DNA of 64,000 bases from a virus. A model generated the notes under the pieces. The model searched no databases and had not been told where the DNA came from. It was given only the letters and a program-made list of their open reading frames with translations. The stretch lies in IMG/VR virus record IMGVR_UViG_3300013113_000816, positions 1 to 64,000 of that record; one strand, given 5' to 3'. A program made the position numbers and the translations under genes. This document shows, in pieces, positions 23,201 through 31,643 of the stretch. Positions within the stretch are counted from its first letter, which is position 1, and each line of letters begins with the position of its first letter.

Positions 23201-25412
23201 CTTTAAAAAGTATATTAAAAATTATGATTTAGTAGATTTTGTTAGGTTAATAAAATTCTTTGATAATTCATTATTCAAGATGATTAAGGATTTTGTTCCT
23301 GCAAGAACAAGTTTAGCATCTGGAATTGTAATTAAACAGCATTTATTAGAAAGAAATAAATACCCACAACCCCAAGTAACCCATAGCAATCATTATTTTA
23401 CAGGTTCAGTTACATCTCATCAATTATGGGACCCCGCAATTTCATCTAGTTATATTTCATCATCAAAAATAGAATCATTTAGTGGTGGTCCTGGAGGGAT
23501 GATGAACCTATATAATAATATATCTACTTCCCCATCTGGCACTTTGGGAGTAGGCCCTGATAATAGATTTAATTTAACTCAAAGTTGGAGTGAAACTTTT
23601 ACTAATTTATCAGGTTCAGTAACTAAATTAAATGATTCACAACATGAATTTTATGATGGTGAATTCAGTGGATCTTGTTTATTAGTTACAAATGGGGAAT
23701 TAAATGATGAATGTGATTGGGTTAAAAACCAACCCACAACAGCAGTTCCTTATTATGCTATAAGATATTATGAATTTGGTACCCCTACTTGGATTTTATC
23801 AAATTGGTTAAGTAATTATAATGAACCTCTCCCAGGTTATATTTCATTACTTGAAACTAGAGATAGTTCTGAAACTCCAATTGTCCAAATAAGAGATATA
23901 AAAATCCCCAAAATTGATAGTAATGGTATAGACCAAACCCCATCATTAGAAAACTTAACTACACTAATAATCCCAGACTCCTCGGGTAATGTAACTTTTA
24001 CTATTAATTCAATATCCGAACATCAAAATTATTTTTATTATAGTGTAACTGCAAATCCATCTAGTTTTCAACCCACTCTTTATGGAGATTTAAATTATGA
24101 TTTTACGGGGTCTATGACTAACAATCTTATTACTATACCCACTTTTAACCAATATTCTCATTTCCCAATTGTTTCCTCTGAAAAAGACACTGCTAATTTA
24201 TATGATACCTCTACTCAAAAATATTTCTTCAAAACAGCAGCTCAAAAAGATATATTTGTTCAACTCTCAGGAAGTATAGATTGTAATACTTTAGGTGGTC
24301 TCTCCTCAATAAAATTTGGTATTTTTTCCATTCCTAAAAACCATATTTATAATAACATCTTTTCAGATGTGGAACCTTATTTAATAGTATCTTCTTCTGA
24401 TTATGTTCAAGGTTCTGGCCCTAATGCCCCTATTGATATTACGGGTAGTAATTTTACTTGGGCAGGGGAAGATATTCAAATATTAGGATTTACTGATGGA
24501 ACACTTGGGGGAGATGTTTCATTCAACTCCTCAACTAGCTTTTTTATTACTTCCTCAGCAGCTACAGCTACCTCTAGTGTTGAATCTATCCCAGAACCTT
24601 ATTTAACCCAAAATTTTAATGGTTCTGACTGTGATATATTACAAGGTTCAATTGAAGGTGAAAGACCAAACCCCTTCCTACAAGATTTAGATTATCAAAC
24701 ATCACAAACTGTACCTGTTAATATTCAAGCAGTAGTAAGTGATAGTGCTACTAAAGCAACAGTACCTGAATCTAATTATACTCAATTAACTTCTACCAAC
24801 ATAAAATATGACGGAAGTAAAAATCAAAGTAAACAAATTAATCAATGGACTAAAGAAACAGTACTAACAGATTTTTCCCAATCATTTAATATAGGAACTT
24901 ATGGTAAAACTTCACCCATAGAAGCAGGAGGATCTTATGTATTATTCTTTTATAATAATTACACTGATAACTTAAGTAATGGGAAATTTTTAAATTATGT
25001 AACCCCTGACTATTTAATCAACTCCAGTGGGGATCTTATAGAAATTGGGAATGATTCTGATAATAGAGCATTATTAAATCAAGCTTTCACTACAACTTCT
25101 ACTCTCCCCTCTTCTCAGGGTTGGTTTGGGCAGATAGATGATCCAACCCAATATATAGGGCAATTATTTAAACCCGGGCTATATGACAAGGGATTATTTA
25201 TAGGTAATGTTATTGATTGGAGTTTATTTGCTGCAGAAAATTATATTGTATTTCCATCTACCGGAAGTTATTTACCCTATACCACTCTTTCCAATACTGG
25301 GTCTGGAATAATATATCCTGCTGATATTCTTTATACACCTTCAAAGGATTTACCTTCTCAAGCATTTCAAATTTTATTAGACAATAATATTATAACACAG
25401 GATACACCATAA
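20250..25412 (+). CDS. Large baseplate wedge/tail protein with lectin-like insert
   Basis: 1720 aa, the largest protein in the window. N-terminal beta-rich region, then a globular part with YDNVWLYTKDITQKYNADNRLDFGVSKDLVADAIRDFGVKLYQNNF and IPYLLKSKGTIAGLRALITSYGIPDTIL. That combination I associate with gp7-like large wedge proteins of marine T4-like phages. About 635-810 is a LamG/concanavalin-type beta sandwich (SLWNLDNGVSSQSSIVLEYTG ... GWWSVMATVDS ... GSLQEIRYYAPTISES). The C-terminal half is serine/threonine-rich beta structure. It probably organises the outer baseplate and may bind sugars through the insert. Confidence 0.75.
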   Translation: MPITPNNPTTNIQLQSYSPQDENLVTISNIPTSLGDSSYIEFLVYDSNQSLLKYVTNYNKYTILNNTIDPNLELNTTSSQPLITSFTYDPERDVRSLYSTGEYISSYNFLTKQIGDPNTNLFISEISSDRTEIRLDSNILSNLDIVEQTNNFIQFRDLSTYFVDFYLNFGDNNLIIANNIKLENEGTNDPTVVIKLYESLPPQFQLKNELWIVTTFSNPVSYKVSYPPTPITIRDFTPLQGPNFNLPVKDQINNSSQNLSYTDLISGAPTSSLNQLNSLMDSSSISISVDYTTFNNFINFSSAKTRLENFYYKSSLIEQHSSSISDLTDVTSSATSITILENKIGDIIKNFDGFEYFLYYDSGSIYSWPKTTTEPPYLLAKTGSLEALTWFGSDIETSPYYGGRIYSASKYDNDNKDYLYKTVPEYLRIDPANQPYELFVDMVAQYYDNVWLYTKDITQKYNADNRLDFGVSKDLVADAIRDFGVKLYQNNFSKDDLYTAFLGLTPKGALFPFPEITSSLPAPTGFEYVDTLISASNDIIPLDDVNKSLYKRIYHNIPYLLKSKGTIAGLRALITSYGIPDTILKIAEFGGKDKVNENDWDYYFNKFNYAFDTQGTNYLSTPWVINFSRFLGGIGRNARTIQLRFKAEDSPPTNYSQSLWNLDNGVSSQSSIVLEYTGSGLTSGSYSGSIKDPYYQYGTLKYINSIGESSSIYLPFFDGGWWSVMATVDSNDSASIYSGNKVYNGNDGTSLGYYNSGSKVVAAGWNQTLATSYFANSYTGYSNFSGSLQEIRYYAPTISESVFKDYIMNPLSIEGNSINSSPNELVFRASLGSELNTSNTLTGTSIHPKVTGSWIVSSSFAGNSTYTFNDTASYVPNTEYYFLDQFPAGIKNRITDKIRYENNVVPTGDTLSAFRRVTQNTEASASYTENINLLEVAFSPQNEINDDIISQLGYFNIGDYIGDPRQRSSSLEYYPDLNNLSEEYFKKYIKNYDLVDFVRLIKFFDNSLFKMIKDFVPARTSLASGIVIKQHLLERNKYPQPQVTHSNHYFTGSVTSHQLWDPAISSSYISSSKIESFSGGPGGMMNLYNNISTSPSGTLGVGPDNRFNLTQSWSETFTNLSGSVTKLNDSQHEFYDGEFSGSCLLVTNGELNDECDWVKNQPTTAVPYYAIRYYEFGTPTWILSNWLSNYNEPLPGYISLLETRDSSETPIVQIRDIKIPKIDSNGIDQTPSLENLTTLIIPDSSGNVTFTINSISEHQNYFYYSVTANPSSFQPTLYGDLNYDFTGSMTNNLITIPTFNQYSHFPIVSSEKDTANLYDTSTQKYFFKTAAQKDIFVQLSGSIDCNTLGGLSSIKFGIFSIPKNHIYNNIFSDVEPYLIVSSSDYVQGSGPNAPIDITGSNFTWAGEDIQILGFTDGTLGGDVSFNSSTSFFITSSAATATSSVESIPEPYLTQNFNGSDCDILQGSIEGERPNPFLQDLDYQTSQTVPVNIQAVVSDSATKATVPESNYTQLTSTNIKYDGSKNQSKQINQWTKETVLTDFSQSFNIGTYGKTSPIEAGGSYVLFFYNNYTDNLSNGKFLNYVTPDYLINSSGDLIEIGNDSDNRALLNQAFTTTSTLPSSQGWFGQIDDPTQYIGQLFKPGLYDKGLFIGNVIDWSLFAAENYIVFPSTGSYLPYTTLSNTGSGIIYPADILYTPSKDLPSQAFQILLDNNIITQDTP

Positions 25413-25458
25413 TTAAAACAATTTAAAAATAACGTGACACAAAAACAACTAGTACGTA

Positions 25459-25467
25459 TATTTATAA
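25459..25467 (+). promoter_or_regulatory. Late-promoter-like motif
   Basis: TATTTATAA, preceded by CGTA, 17 nt before the ATG at 25485. No TTG at the host-type spacing is seen. Confidence 0.5.
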
Positions 25468-25484
25468 CATATAATTAAAATCAA

Positions 25485-26147
25485 ATGGGATATTTAAACA
25501 ATCAAGTAATAACAGTAGACGCTATCTTAACTAAAAAAGGTAGACAATTATTAGCTCAAAACGATGGTTCATTCAGAATCACACAATTTGCATTAGCAGA
25601 TGATGAAATAGATTATACACTTTATAATCCAACACACCCTTCAGGTTCTGCTTATTATGGTCAAGCAATTGATAATATGCCTTTATTAGAGGCATTTCCA
25701 GATGAATCACAAATAATGAAGTATAAATTAGCTACTCTACCCAGAGGAACAGCTAAATTACCTGTATTAGATATTGGATATGCAGGGATAACATTACAAC
25801 AAGGAGCTTCACTATCAGTAACCCCTCAAACATTAAATTATTTAGGCAATTCTACAGCATTTGAAACTTCAGGATACACAGCAACCATAGCAGATGTTAG
25901 AACAATGGCTACATTTAATGGAGTTGGGATTCAATCAACAGCAGCTAATACCCAAAATGCTACCTCTACTACTACTTTAGGAACAAATGTTTCTTCAACA
26001 GTAATAGGTTCTCAAATTAATTTAAGAGCAACAACTGTTAATACCTTATTTGGTTCAAATACCTCTTTAAATACAACAATTACCTTTGTAGGATTAGATA
26101 GTGGTGCCAGAATAACTATACCAGTAACTATAAACAAAGTATCATAA
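25485..26147 (+). CDS. Virion structural protein, MGYLNNQxITVDAILTKKGR type
   Basis: 220 aa. The start GYLNNQVITVDAILTKKGRQLLAQNDGSFRITQFALADDEIDYTLYNP belongs to a structural family I recall from T4-like environmental phages. The C-terminal half is threonine/alanine-rich with beta character. It starts a three-gene set with the two paralogues behind it. Precise virion position unknown; tail surface or fibre attachment is likely. Confidence 0.7.
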   Translation: MGYLNNQVITVDAILTKKGRQLLAQNDGSFRITQFALADDEIDYTLYNPTHPSGSAYYGQAIDNMPLLEAFPDESQIMKYKLATLPRGTAKLPVLDIGYAGITLQQGASLSVTPQTLNYLGNSTAFETSGYTATIADVRTMATFNGVGIQSTAANTQNATSTTTLGTNVSSTVIGSQINLRATTVNTLFGSNTSLNTTITFVGLDSGARITIPVTINKVS

Positions 26148-26157
26148 AATATAAAAT

Positions 26158-27168
26158 ATGTCATTTAAAAGATTAGACGCTGAAGATTTTGTAGTAAGCG
26201 CAGACGCAGTTCAATCAGTAGCGTGGTCAACAGGAGCACCCACCTTAACGGAATTTTATACCTCATCTGTACAAGCAGCGGGCTCTTCAGGAAATTATTA
26301 TTTAAGTATTTACCAAACGGCCTCAGATGATTCTACGGCAGCAGTTCAATTTGATATTACTTATGGGAATTTAAAAGGGAGTGGAAGTACAGCTTATAAT
26401 ACAGGTTTAACCCAATACACCCCATCGTCTACTGTTTATGGTCAATATAGATCATTAGTATTAGAAGATGAAAACTCCTCATTCACATTTGGTGATGGAA
26501 CAAACACACTAATCTCAGAAGATTTTTGGGCGCTTTCAATTGAAAGATCAAGATATAAGGAAAAATTATTCCCTGGAACTTTTAATATAAATCTTTCAGG
26601 TTCAGGTGGAATTATTCAATTAACCGATAATTCAAATGATGTATTAACCCAAACTTTTATAGGCACAACTAGAGTACTTCAAATAGTATCAGGTTCAAAT
26701 GGAAGTGCTTATGATACTACAGGATATGTAGCGGATTCAGGTTCATATGGTTTATTCCTACCAGACATAGGAACTATTTTATTAAACCCATATGCGATAA
26801 ATGAATCTATCAGTGTAACTCCTAATAGAGCTAGTGGTGTTGCAAATGGGGAAAATAATGCTACTTTATATGATGCCATAGTAGATGGAGCTTCATTTCA
26901 ATTAAACGCTGAAGAAACAATTACCTCTGATTATGTATTTGTTAGATCAAGAAATGCTGAATTTAACTACTCAGAAAATCCATCATTTATCTCAGGTTCA
27001 ACAGGAGAAGTAATATACACACAGTTTATAAATAGTCCTCAAGTATATGTTACTACAGTTGGAATGTATAATGATGCCAACGAATTAGTAGCAGTAGCAA
27101 AACTTTCAAAACCTTTACTTAAAGATTTCACCAAAGAATCATTAATTAGGGTTAAATTAGATTTTTAA
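26158..27168 (+). CDS. Virion structural protein, paralogue A
   Basis: 336 aa beta-rich protein. Segments YGQYRSLVLEDENSSFTFGDGTN and SIERSRYKEKLFPGTFNINLSG. The C-terminus NAEFNYSENPSFISGS...PQVYVTTVGMYNDANELVAVAKLSKPL is shared with the next gene (ENEFNFSNNPSVISGS...PYVTTVGLYNNANQLIAVGKLAQPL). Tandem duplication with diverged N-terminal parts. Likely a tail or fibre component. Confidence 0.75.
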   Translation: MSFKRLDAEDFVVSADAVQSVAWSTGAPTLTEFYTSSVQAAGSSGNYYLSIYQTASDDSTAAVQFDITYGNLKGSGSTAYNTGLTQYTPSSTVYGQYRSLVLEDENSSFTFGDGTNTLISEDFWALSIERSRYKEKLFPGTFNINLSGSGGIIQLTDNSNDVLTQTFIGTTRVLQIVSGSNGSAYDTTGYVADSGSYGLFLPDIGTILLNPYAINESISVTPNRASGVANGENNATLYDAIVDGASFQLNAEETITSDYVFVRSRNAEFNYSENPSFISGSTGEVIYTQFINSPQVYVTTVGMYNDANELVAVAKLSKPLLKDFTKESLIRVKLDF

Positions 27169-27173
27169 AATGA

Positions 27174-28148
27174 ATGAGTACTTACAAGCCATTTATCACA
27201 TCGGATGTAGTAGTAACTCCATTTAAGGTAAATAAATCATTTACTTTCACTGGCGCAAGTGAATTTACATCCTCAAATGTTGGTATAGATAGGTTTTTTG
27301 GGAAAAACATTCAATCAACTTTATTTGTATCTGGTTCAAACCCAACAGGGCAAATTTCAACACAAAATCAAGAATTAGTTTATGATTCTGTAAAACAACT
27401 TTACTATTCAAATTATTTACTTGGAGAAGATGGTTCTCCTGCTTTTACTGCTTCATTTAATATTGATGGAACTATAACAGGGGAGGGTGGGACAAAACAA
27501 CCAATGTATTATAATTATCTGAATAATACTTTAGATGCTAATAGATTATTTCCCACTGCTTCTAATGATAGAATAGGAGTAATTTCTATACCCTCCAATT
27601 TATTTGGTGAATTCATTAAACCAGGAACATTTGAATATGTTTATACAGGGTCTATTTTATCAGGATGTTTTTATGATGATGAAAATGGAAATCTATTTAA
27701 AGATGGAGCTAAAGTAGGAGATATAATTTACCAACACGGTATGATAGTTTTAACTTCCTTTGGAACATCAATTACAGGGAGTGTTTATGGTTCTGCCCTA
27801 TATGGTACTGGAGTTTATTCTGTTGCGGGGGCTCAAGAATTAGATGATGTTATTTCTTCTAATAATGTAACCTGCTCATTCCAAAGTACAACTACAATTT
27901 ATGAATCACAATATAAATGTACCCTAAGAGAAAATGAATTTAACTTTTCCAACAACCCCTCAGTTATATCAGGTTCATCAACAGGTACAGTATATGACTT
28001 TGTAACTGGATCTTATTTTCAACCTTATGTTACAACAGTGGGTTTATATAATAATGCAAACCAATTAATAGCAGTAGGAAAACTAGCTCAACCCTTACAA
28101 AGTTCAAATACTACTGACACTTCAATACTAGTTAACTTAGATTTATAA
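27174..28148 (+). CDS. Virion structural protein, paralogue B
   Basis: 324 aa. Shares its last ~70 residues pattern with the preceding gene and has its own middle (GVISIPSNLFGEFIKPGTFEYVYTGSILSGCFYDDENGNLFKDGAKVGDI). The first ATG lies 5 nt after the preceding stop. Beta-rich, no enzyme motif. Confidence 0.75.
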   Translation: MSTYKPFITSDVVVTPFKVNKSFTFTGASEFTSSNVGIDRFFGKNIQSTLFVSGSNPTGQISTQNQELVYDSVKQLYYSNYLLGEDGSPAFTASFNIDGTITGEGGTKQPMYYNYLNNTLDANRLFPTASNDRIGVISIPSNLFGEFIKPGTFEYVYTGSILSGCFYDDENGNLFKDGAKVGDIIYQHGMIVLTSFGTSITGSVYGSALYGTGVYSVAGAQELDDVISSNNVTCSFQSTTTIYESQYKCTLRENEFNFSNNPSVISGSSTGTVYDFVTGSYFQPYVTTVGLYNNANQLIAVGKLAQPLQSSNTTDTSILVNLDL

Positions 28149-28157
28149 TATTTATTA
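28149..28157 (+). promoter_or_regulatory. Weak late-promoter-like motif
   Basis: TATTTATTA, one change from TATTTATAA, 2 nt before the ATG at 28160. Confidence 0.3.
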
Positions 28158-28159
28158 CC

Positions 28160-29137
28160 ATGGCAAAAACATTATCTAAAACAGGAATAACCACATCAAG
28201 CACAATTGAATCATGGCATGTGTCTCAATCAGTAGACGCTTTAACAGGAACAGATGCTTATGATGTTACAATTTCAGGTTCATTATCCCTTCCTGGATCT
28301 ACTGCTTCTGGTAGTTTTATAGGTGATGGGTCAGGTTTAACAGGAATAACAGCTGAGTGGGATGGGAGCCATAATGGGAATGCTTCAATTACAGGTTCAT
28401 TAACTGTAACGAGTAATGTAAGTTCAAGTAGTAATTTATTTGGTGATAGAATTTTTGCCACTAGTTATGTAGCAACTCCTACACTACAAAGTAGCACATC
28501 AGATACAGTTTTAATTGATGACAATCTTAATGTTAATGGTAATATAACAGCATCAGGGCATGTATCTTCAAGTGCAACATCAACAGCTTCATTTGGGACT
28601 TATTTAGGGGATGGTTCACAATTAACTGGGGTAACTAGTGAATGGGATGGTACTCGAAATGGCAACGCTGAAATTACAGGCTCTTTAATTGTAACAAGTG
28701 ATATAAGTTCAAGTGGGGATTTATACAGTATAGGTTTAATCACCTCCGGAAGTAGAATTCGTAGATATAGGACAATAACTCTGGATGATAGTAATTTTAA
28801 TTCTTCCCCTTCGCAACAAATCCAAAATGATGATGATGTTATATTAATTATTGATAATACAACTTTACTACCATCTGCTGGTACAGGTTCATTAGGTGTT
28901 TCAAATTTCTTTAACCAACCTGCAGGCAGGTGTGTTGAACTAGTAAAAATCAAAGATGGTAGTGGTGGTGGAATTATATTAAAAGGAGTGAGTATGGCCA
29001 ATCCTGATGCCTTATATTTAAATGATTCTTCACAATCCGGGGGTACAAGAACAATTTGTAGTAATGTAGGTGAAAGTATTATACTTATGTCTTATGGTCT
29101 ATCAGATACTGGAAGTGCTTGGGGTAATGGGTATTGA
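28160..29137 (+). CDS. Tail fibre protein with FGTYLGDGSQLTG modules
   Basis: 325 aa. Two copies of a module: GSFIGDGSGLTGITAEWDG...NASITGSLTVTS and FGTYLGDGSQLTGVTSEWDG...NAEITGSLIVTS, typical of trimeric tail-fibre shafts. The same words recur in the fibre protein at 61574. The C-terminal third (ILKGVSMANPDALYLNDSSQSGGTRTICSNVGESIILMS) looks like a fibre tip domain. Likely adsorption apparatus. Confidence 0.8.
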   Translation: MAKTLSKTGITTSSTIESWHVSQSVDALTGTDAYDVTISGSLSLPGSTASGSFIGDGSGLTGITAEWDGSHNGNASITGSLTVTSNVSSSSNLFGDRIFATSYVATPTLQSSTSDTVLIDDNLNVNGNITASGHVSSSATSTASFGTYLGDGSQLTGVTSEWDGTRNGNAEITGSLIVTSDISSSGDLYSIGLITSGSRIRRYRTITLDDSNFNSSPSQQIQNDDDVILIIDNTTLLPSAGTGSLGVSNFFNQPAGRCVELVKIKDGSGGGIILKGVSMANPDALYLNDSSQSGGTRTICSNVGESIILMSYGLSDTGSAWGNGY

Positions 29138-29469
29138 TTTTGGATCTAATTAATAAAAAAGTACACATTTCTAAATCCCCAATACATGGTTGGGGGGTAT
29201 TTTCTGAACAAGAATATAAAAAAGGAGATATTATTTTAGAGTCTCCTTTAACATTAATCCCCATAGGAGAAAGTTTACCACCTTCATTATTACCTTTTAA
29301 TTTCTCTTCAAAAGGAAAAATGTTTATTGTGTTAGGTATCCCCTCATTTATTAATTCTTCTAATTCCCCTAATGTTGAATACAATATAAACCACGAAGAA
29401 ATGATAATTAGAATTATATCCTTACAAGACATAAAATCTAACATTGAATTAACCTTAAAATATATCTAA
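29134..29469 (+). CDS. SET-domain protein (putative lysine methyltransferase)
   Basis: 111 aa, a minimal SET domain. KVHISKSPIHGWGVFSEQEYKKGDIILESPLTLIP matches the first SET block (SpihGwGvFa...kGdiI.E). FINSSNSPNVEYNINHEEMIIRIISLQDIKSNIELTLKYI matches the second (NHSxxPNxxY ... rdIk..eELt..Y). The usual NHS is changed to NSS here, a key difference. Known SET proteins methylate lysine using AdoMet, and bacterial or phage members target host or own proteins. Start is TTG at 29134 or 29140, as no ATG is available. Follows a tail-fibre gene, so a virion protein may be the substrate. Confidence 0.65.
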   Translation: MILDLINKKVHISKSPIHGWGVFSEQEYKKGDIILESPLTLIPIGESLPPSLLPFNFSSKGKMFIVLGIPSFINSSNSPNVEYNINHEEMIIRIISLQDIKSNIELTLKYI

Positions 29470-29472
29470 TTT

Positions 29473-29925
29473 ATGGTCTGGCATTATAACGGAAAAGAAA
29501 TAACAGATATTTCCCAATTCCCTAAAAATACCTTTGGATTCGTCTATAAAATAGAACACACTCCCTCAGGTAAATCTTATATAGGTAAAAAAGTACTACA
29601 GTTTAATCGTAAAGTTAAGGTTACTAAAAAGGATTTATTATTATATGAAGGTGTTAAGGGTAGGAAACCAACCCACAAGCGTGTTATTAAGGAATCAGAT
29701 TGGTTAACTTATTATGGTTCAAATAAAGTATTATTAGAATTATTTAAAAAAGATTCCATAGAAAACTTTGAACGTTATATTATAAAATTAGCACCAAGTA
29801 AAAAATTACTCACATATTACGAAACCCAATATCAATTTATGTATCAAGTACTAGAAAAACCTGATATGTTCTTTAATGATAATATATTAGGGAAGTTCTT
29901 TAAGAAAGATTTTGAATCTCGATAG
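29473..29925 (+). CDS. GIY-YIG-like endonuclease
   Basis: 150 aa. FGFVYKIEHTPSGKSYIGKKVL carries the F/GxxYxI and YIGKK pair of the GIY-YIG fold. SDWLTYYGSNKVLLELFKKDSIENFERYIIKLAPSKKLLTYYETQYQF follows, with the family's later arginine/glutamate positions plausible (E in YETQYQ). Proteins of this form are common in T4-like phages of aquatic bacteria and may be homing-type or host-DNA nucleases. No group I intron or intein context seen nearby. Confidence 0.65.
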   Translation: MVWHYNGKEITDISQFPKNTFGFVYKIEHTPSGKSYIGKKVLQFNRKVKVTKKDLLLYEGVKGRKPTHKRVIKESDWLTYYGSNKVLLELFKKDSIENFERYIIKLAPSKKLLTYYETQYQFMYQVLEKPDMFFNDNILGKFFKKDFESR

Positions 29926-29941
29926 AGGATTCGTATATTTA
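29912..29941 (+). promoter_or_regulatory. Bacteroidota-type promoter for the primase gene
   Basis: TTG 29912-29914, 19 nt ending TTCG, TATATTTA 29934-29941, then ATG at 29948. The promoter overlaps the end of the upstream gene and argues against any primase start upstream of 29948. Confidence 0.55.
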
Positions 29942-29947
29942 CCCTGT

Positions 29948-30874
29948 ATGATAAACGAACTATTAGTTAACCTAGTTGACTCTGTTTTAGGTGTTGGTAA
30001 AAGAACATCAAGAGGTAATCAAGCTTACCATTGCCCCTTCTGTAACCATTCTAAACCAAAACTAGAAATTAACTTTACTAAAAACAAAAAAGGTTATAAC
30101 CCATGGCATTGTTGGGTGTGTAATACTAAGGGAAAAACAGTAAAAACTCTATTCAATAAGGTAAAGGCATCCCCCGAAAAATTTCAAGAATTATTCAAAT
30201 TAGTTAAAACAAAAGATGCTGTAGAAGAAGTAATAGAATCTAAAGATGTTAAATTACCTGATAATTTTAAAACTATCATAGGAAATAAAGACCTTACTGC
30301 TAAACAAGCATACAAATATTTAAGGAAAAGAAATTTAACTGATGATGATATTTTAAAATATAATATAGGTTATTGTGATTATGGTAAATATAGAAATATG
30401 ATAATTATACCTTCCTATGATTGTAATGGTAAATTAAATTATTTTGTTTCACGTTCATTTGAAAAGGATGCCTTTATAAAATATAGGAATCCTGATTGTT
30501 CAAGAGATATAATCCCATTTGAATTATTTATAAATTTTGATTTACCCTTAATATTATGTGAGGGTGCATTTGATGCAATTGCAATTAAAAGAAATGCTAT
30601 ACCATTATTAGGTAAAAATATCCAATCTAATTTACTTAAAAAGATAGTTAAATCAACAGTAGAAAAAATTTACATAGCTCTAGATACAGACGCTATTAAA
30701 CAGGCTTTAAAACATTGTGAATATTTAATAAACCAAGGTAAAGAAGTATACCTTGTTGAATTAGAAGGAAAAGATCCAAGTGAGATGGGATTTAAAAATT
30801 TCACCAAACTAATTCAAAATACTTTACCATTGGATGAATATCAACTAATGGAAAAGAAACTTTCATTAATATGA
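29948..30874 (+). CDS. gp61-like: DNA primase (zinc-binding plus TOPRIM)
   Basis: 308 aa from the ATG at 29948, chosen because a promoter element occupies the alternative upstream start. Zinc-binding module YHCPFCNHSK (about residue 28) with WHCWVCNTKGK (about 54). The TOPRIM-like catalytic part has LILCEGAFDAIAIKRNAIPLLGKN (about 200-222) and IYIALDTDAIKQA (about 240), giving the E and DxD metal ligands. Known role: RNA primer synthesis for lagging-strand replication. Similar in build to T4 gp61-type primases. Overlaps the next gene by 4 nt. Confidence 0.82.
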   Translation: MINELLVNLVDSVLGVGKRTSRGNQAYHCPFCNHSKPKLEINFTKNKKGYNPWHCWVCNTKGKTVKTLFNKVKASPEKFQELFKLVKTKDAVEEVIESKDVKLPDNFKTIIGNKDLTAKQAYKYLRKRNLTDDDILKYNIGYCDYGKYRNMIIIPSYDCNGKLNYFVSRSFEKDAFIKYRNPDCSRDIIPFELFINFDLPLILCEGAFDAIAIKRNAIPLLGKNIQSNLLKKIVKSTVEKIYIALDTDAIKQALKHCEYLINQGKEVYLVELEGKDPSEMGFKNFTKLIQNTLPLDEYQLMEKKLSLI

Positions 30875-31632
30875 AAACCAAAAAGAAGTATAATAGGATA
30901 TTACAAATATCTGACGATGCACAACAAATAACTCTCCCTGATGCTAGGTATTATAAGCGAAATGGGGAATATTACCCTTCAATAACTTACGTTTTAAGTT
31001 GTTACCCAAAAGGAAAACATTTTCAAGATTGGCTCAAAAAAGTAGGATACTCAGCTGATTACATAGTTAAAAAAGCAGGTGAGGATGGGACTTTAGTTCA
31101 TGAAATGATAGAAGATTATTTAAATGGGAAAGAATTAAATTTTATGGAAAATGGAATCCCAATGTACGATCCTAATATTTGGCAAGGATTCCTAAGATTT
31201 GTAGAATGGTGGGAAACCTATAAACCCACACTATTAGAAACCGAAGTTCATTTATTTTCAGACAAAATTAAAGTAGCAGGTACCTGTGATTTGGTTTGTG
31301 AGATTGATGGTGAAGTTTGGGTTATAGATTTTAAATTTTCAAATAACCTACAAACGACTTATGAATTACAAACAGCAATTTATTCTGAATGTTATTCTGA
31401 ATGTTTTGGTAAAATGCCTGATAGACAAGGTATTTTATGGTTAAAATCATCAAAGCGTGGTCCTAAAGAAGGTAAAATACAAGGTAAAGGATGGGAACTT
31501 TTTGAATCAAAACGCACACATGAAGAAAATTTAGACATATTTAAAACTGTTAAAAAATTATTTGATTTAGAAAACCCAAAACATAAACCAACCTTTACTG
31601 AATTTAAAACTAAAGTTAAGAGAGAAATATAG
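30871..31632 (+). CDS. PD-(D/E)XK nuclease, Cas4/RecB-like
   Basis: 253 aa. Active-site pattern VAGTCDLVCEIDGEVWVIDFKFSNN (about residues 135-157): D then D-x-K, with upstream HEMIEDYLNG and downstream TTYELQTAIYSECY (Q/Y motif) typical of RecB-type exonucleases. N-terminus YYPSITYVLSCYPKG is usual for phage members of this family. Probably a recombination or host-DNA-degrading exonuclease. Translated directly after the primase. Confidence 0.8.
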   Translation: MKTKKKYNRILQISDDAQQITLPDARYYKRNGEYYPSITYVLSCYPKGKHFQDWLKKVGYSADYIVKKAGEDGTLVHEMIEDYLNGKELNFMENGIPMYDPNIWQGFLRFVEWWETYKPTLLETEVHLFSDKIKVAGTCDLVCEIDGEVWVIDFKFSNNLQTTYELQTAIYSECYSECFGKMPDRQGILWLKSSKRGPKEGKIQGKGWELFESKRTHEENLDIFKTVKKLFDLENPKHKPTFTEFKTKVKREI

Positions 31633-31641
31633 TATTTATAA
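31633..31641 (+). promoter_or_regulatory. Late-promoter-like motif
   Basis: TATTTATAA ends only 2 nt before the ATG at 31644. If it is a -10 element the message would start at or after the ATG region, implying a leaderless or nearly leaderless mRNA. Confidence 0.5.
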
Positions 31642-31643
31642 CT

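Noticed and set aside
29473-29925. Homing endonuclease inside an intron
   Set aside because: Neighbouring genes are intact and no split gene or intron core was seen around the GIY-YIG-like ORF.
29912-29947. Upstream start of the primase at TTG 29912
   Set aside because: A promoter occupies these bases and a good ATG follows at 29948 just before the conserved zinc-binding part.
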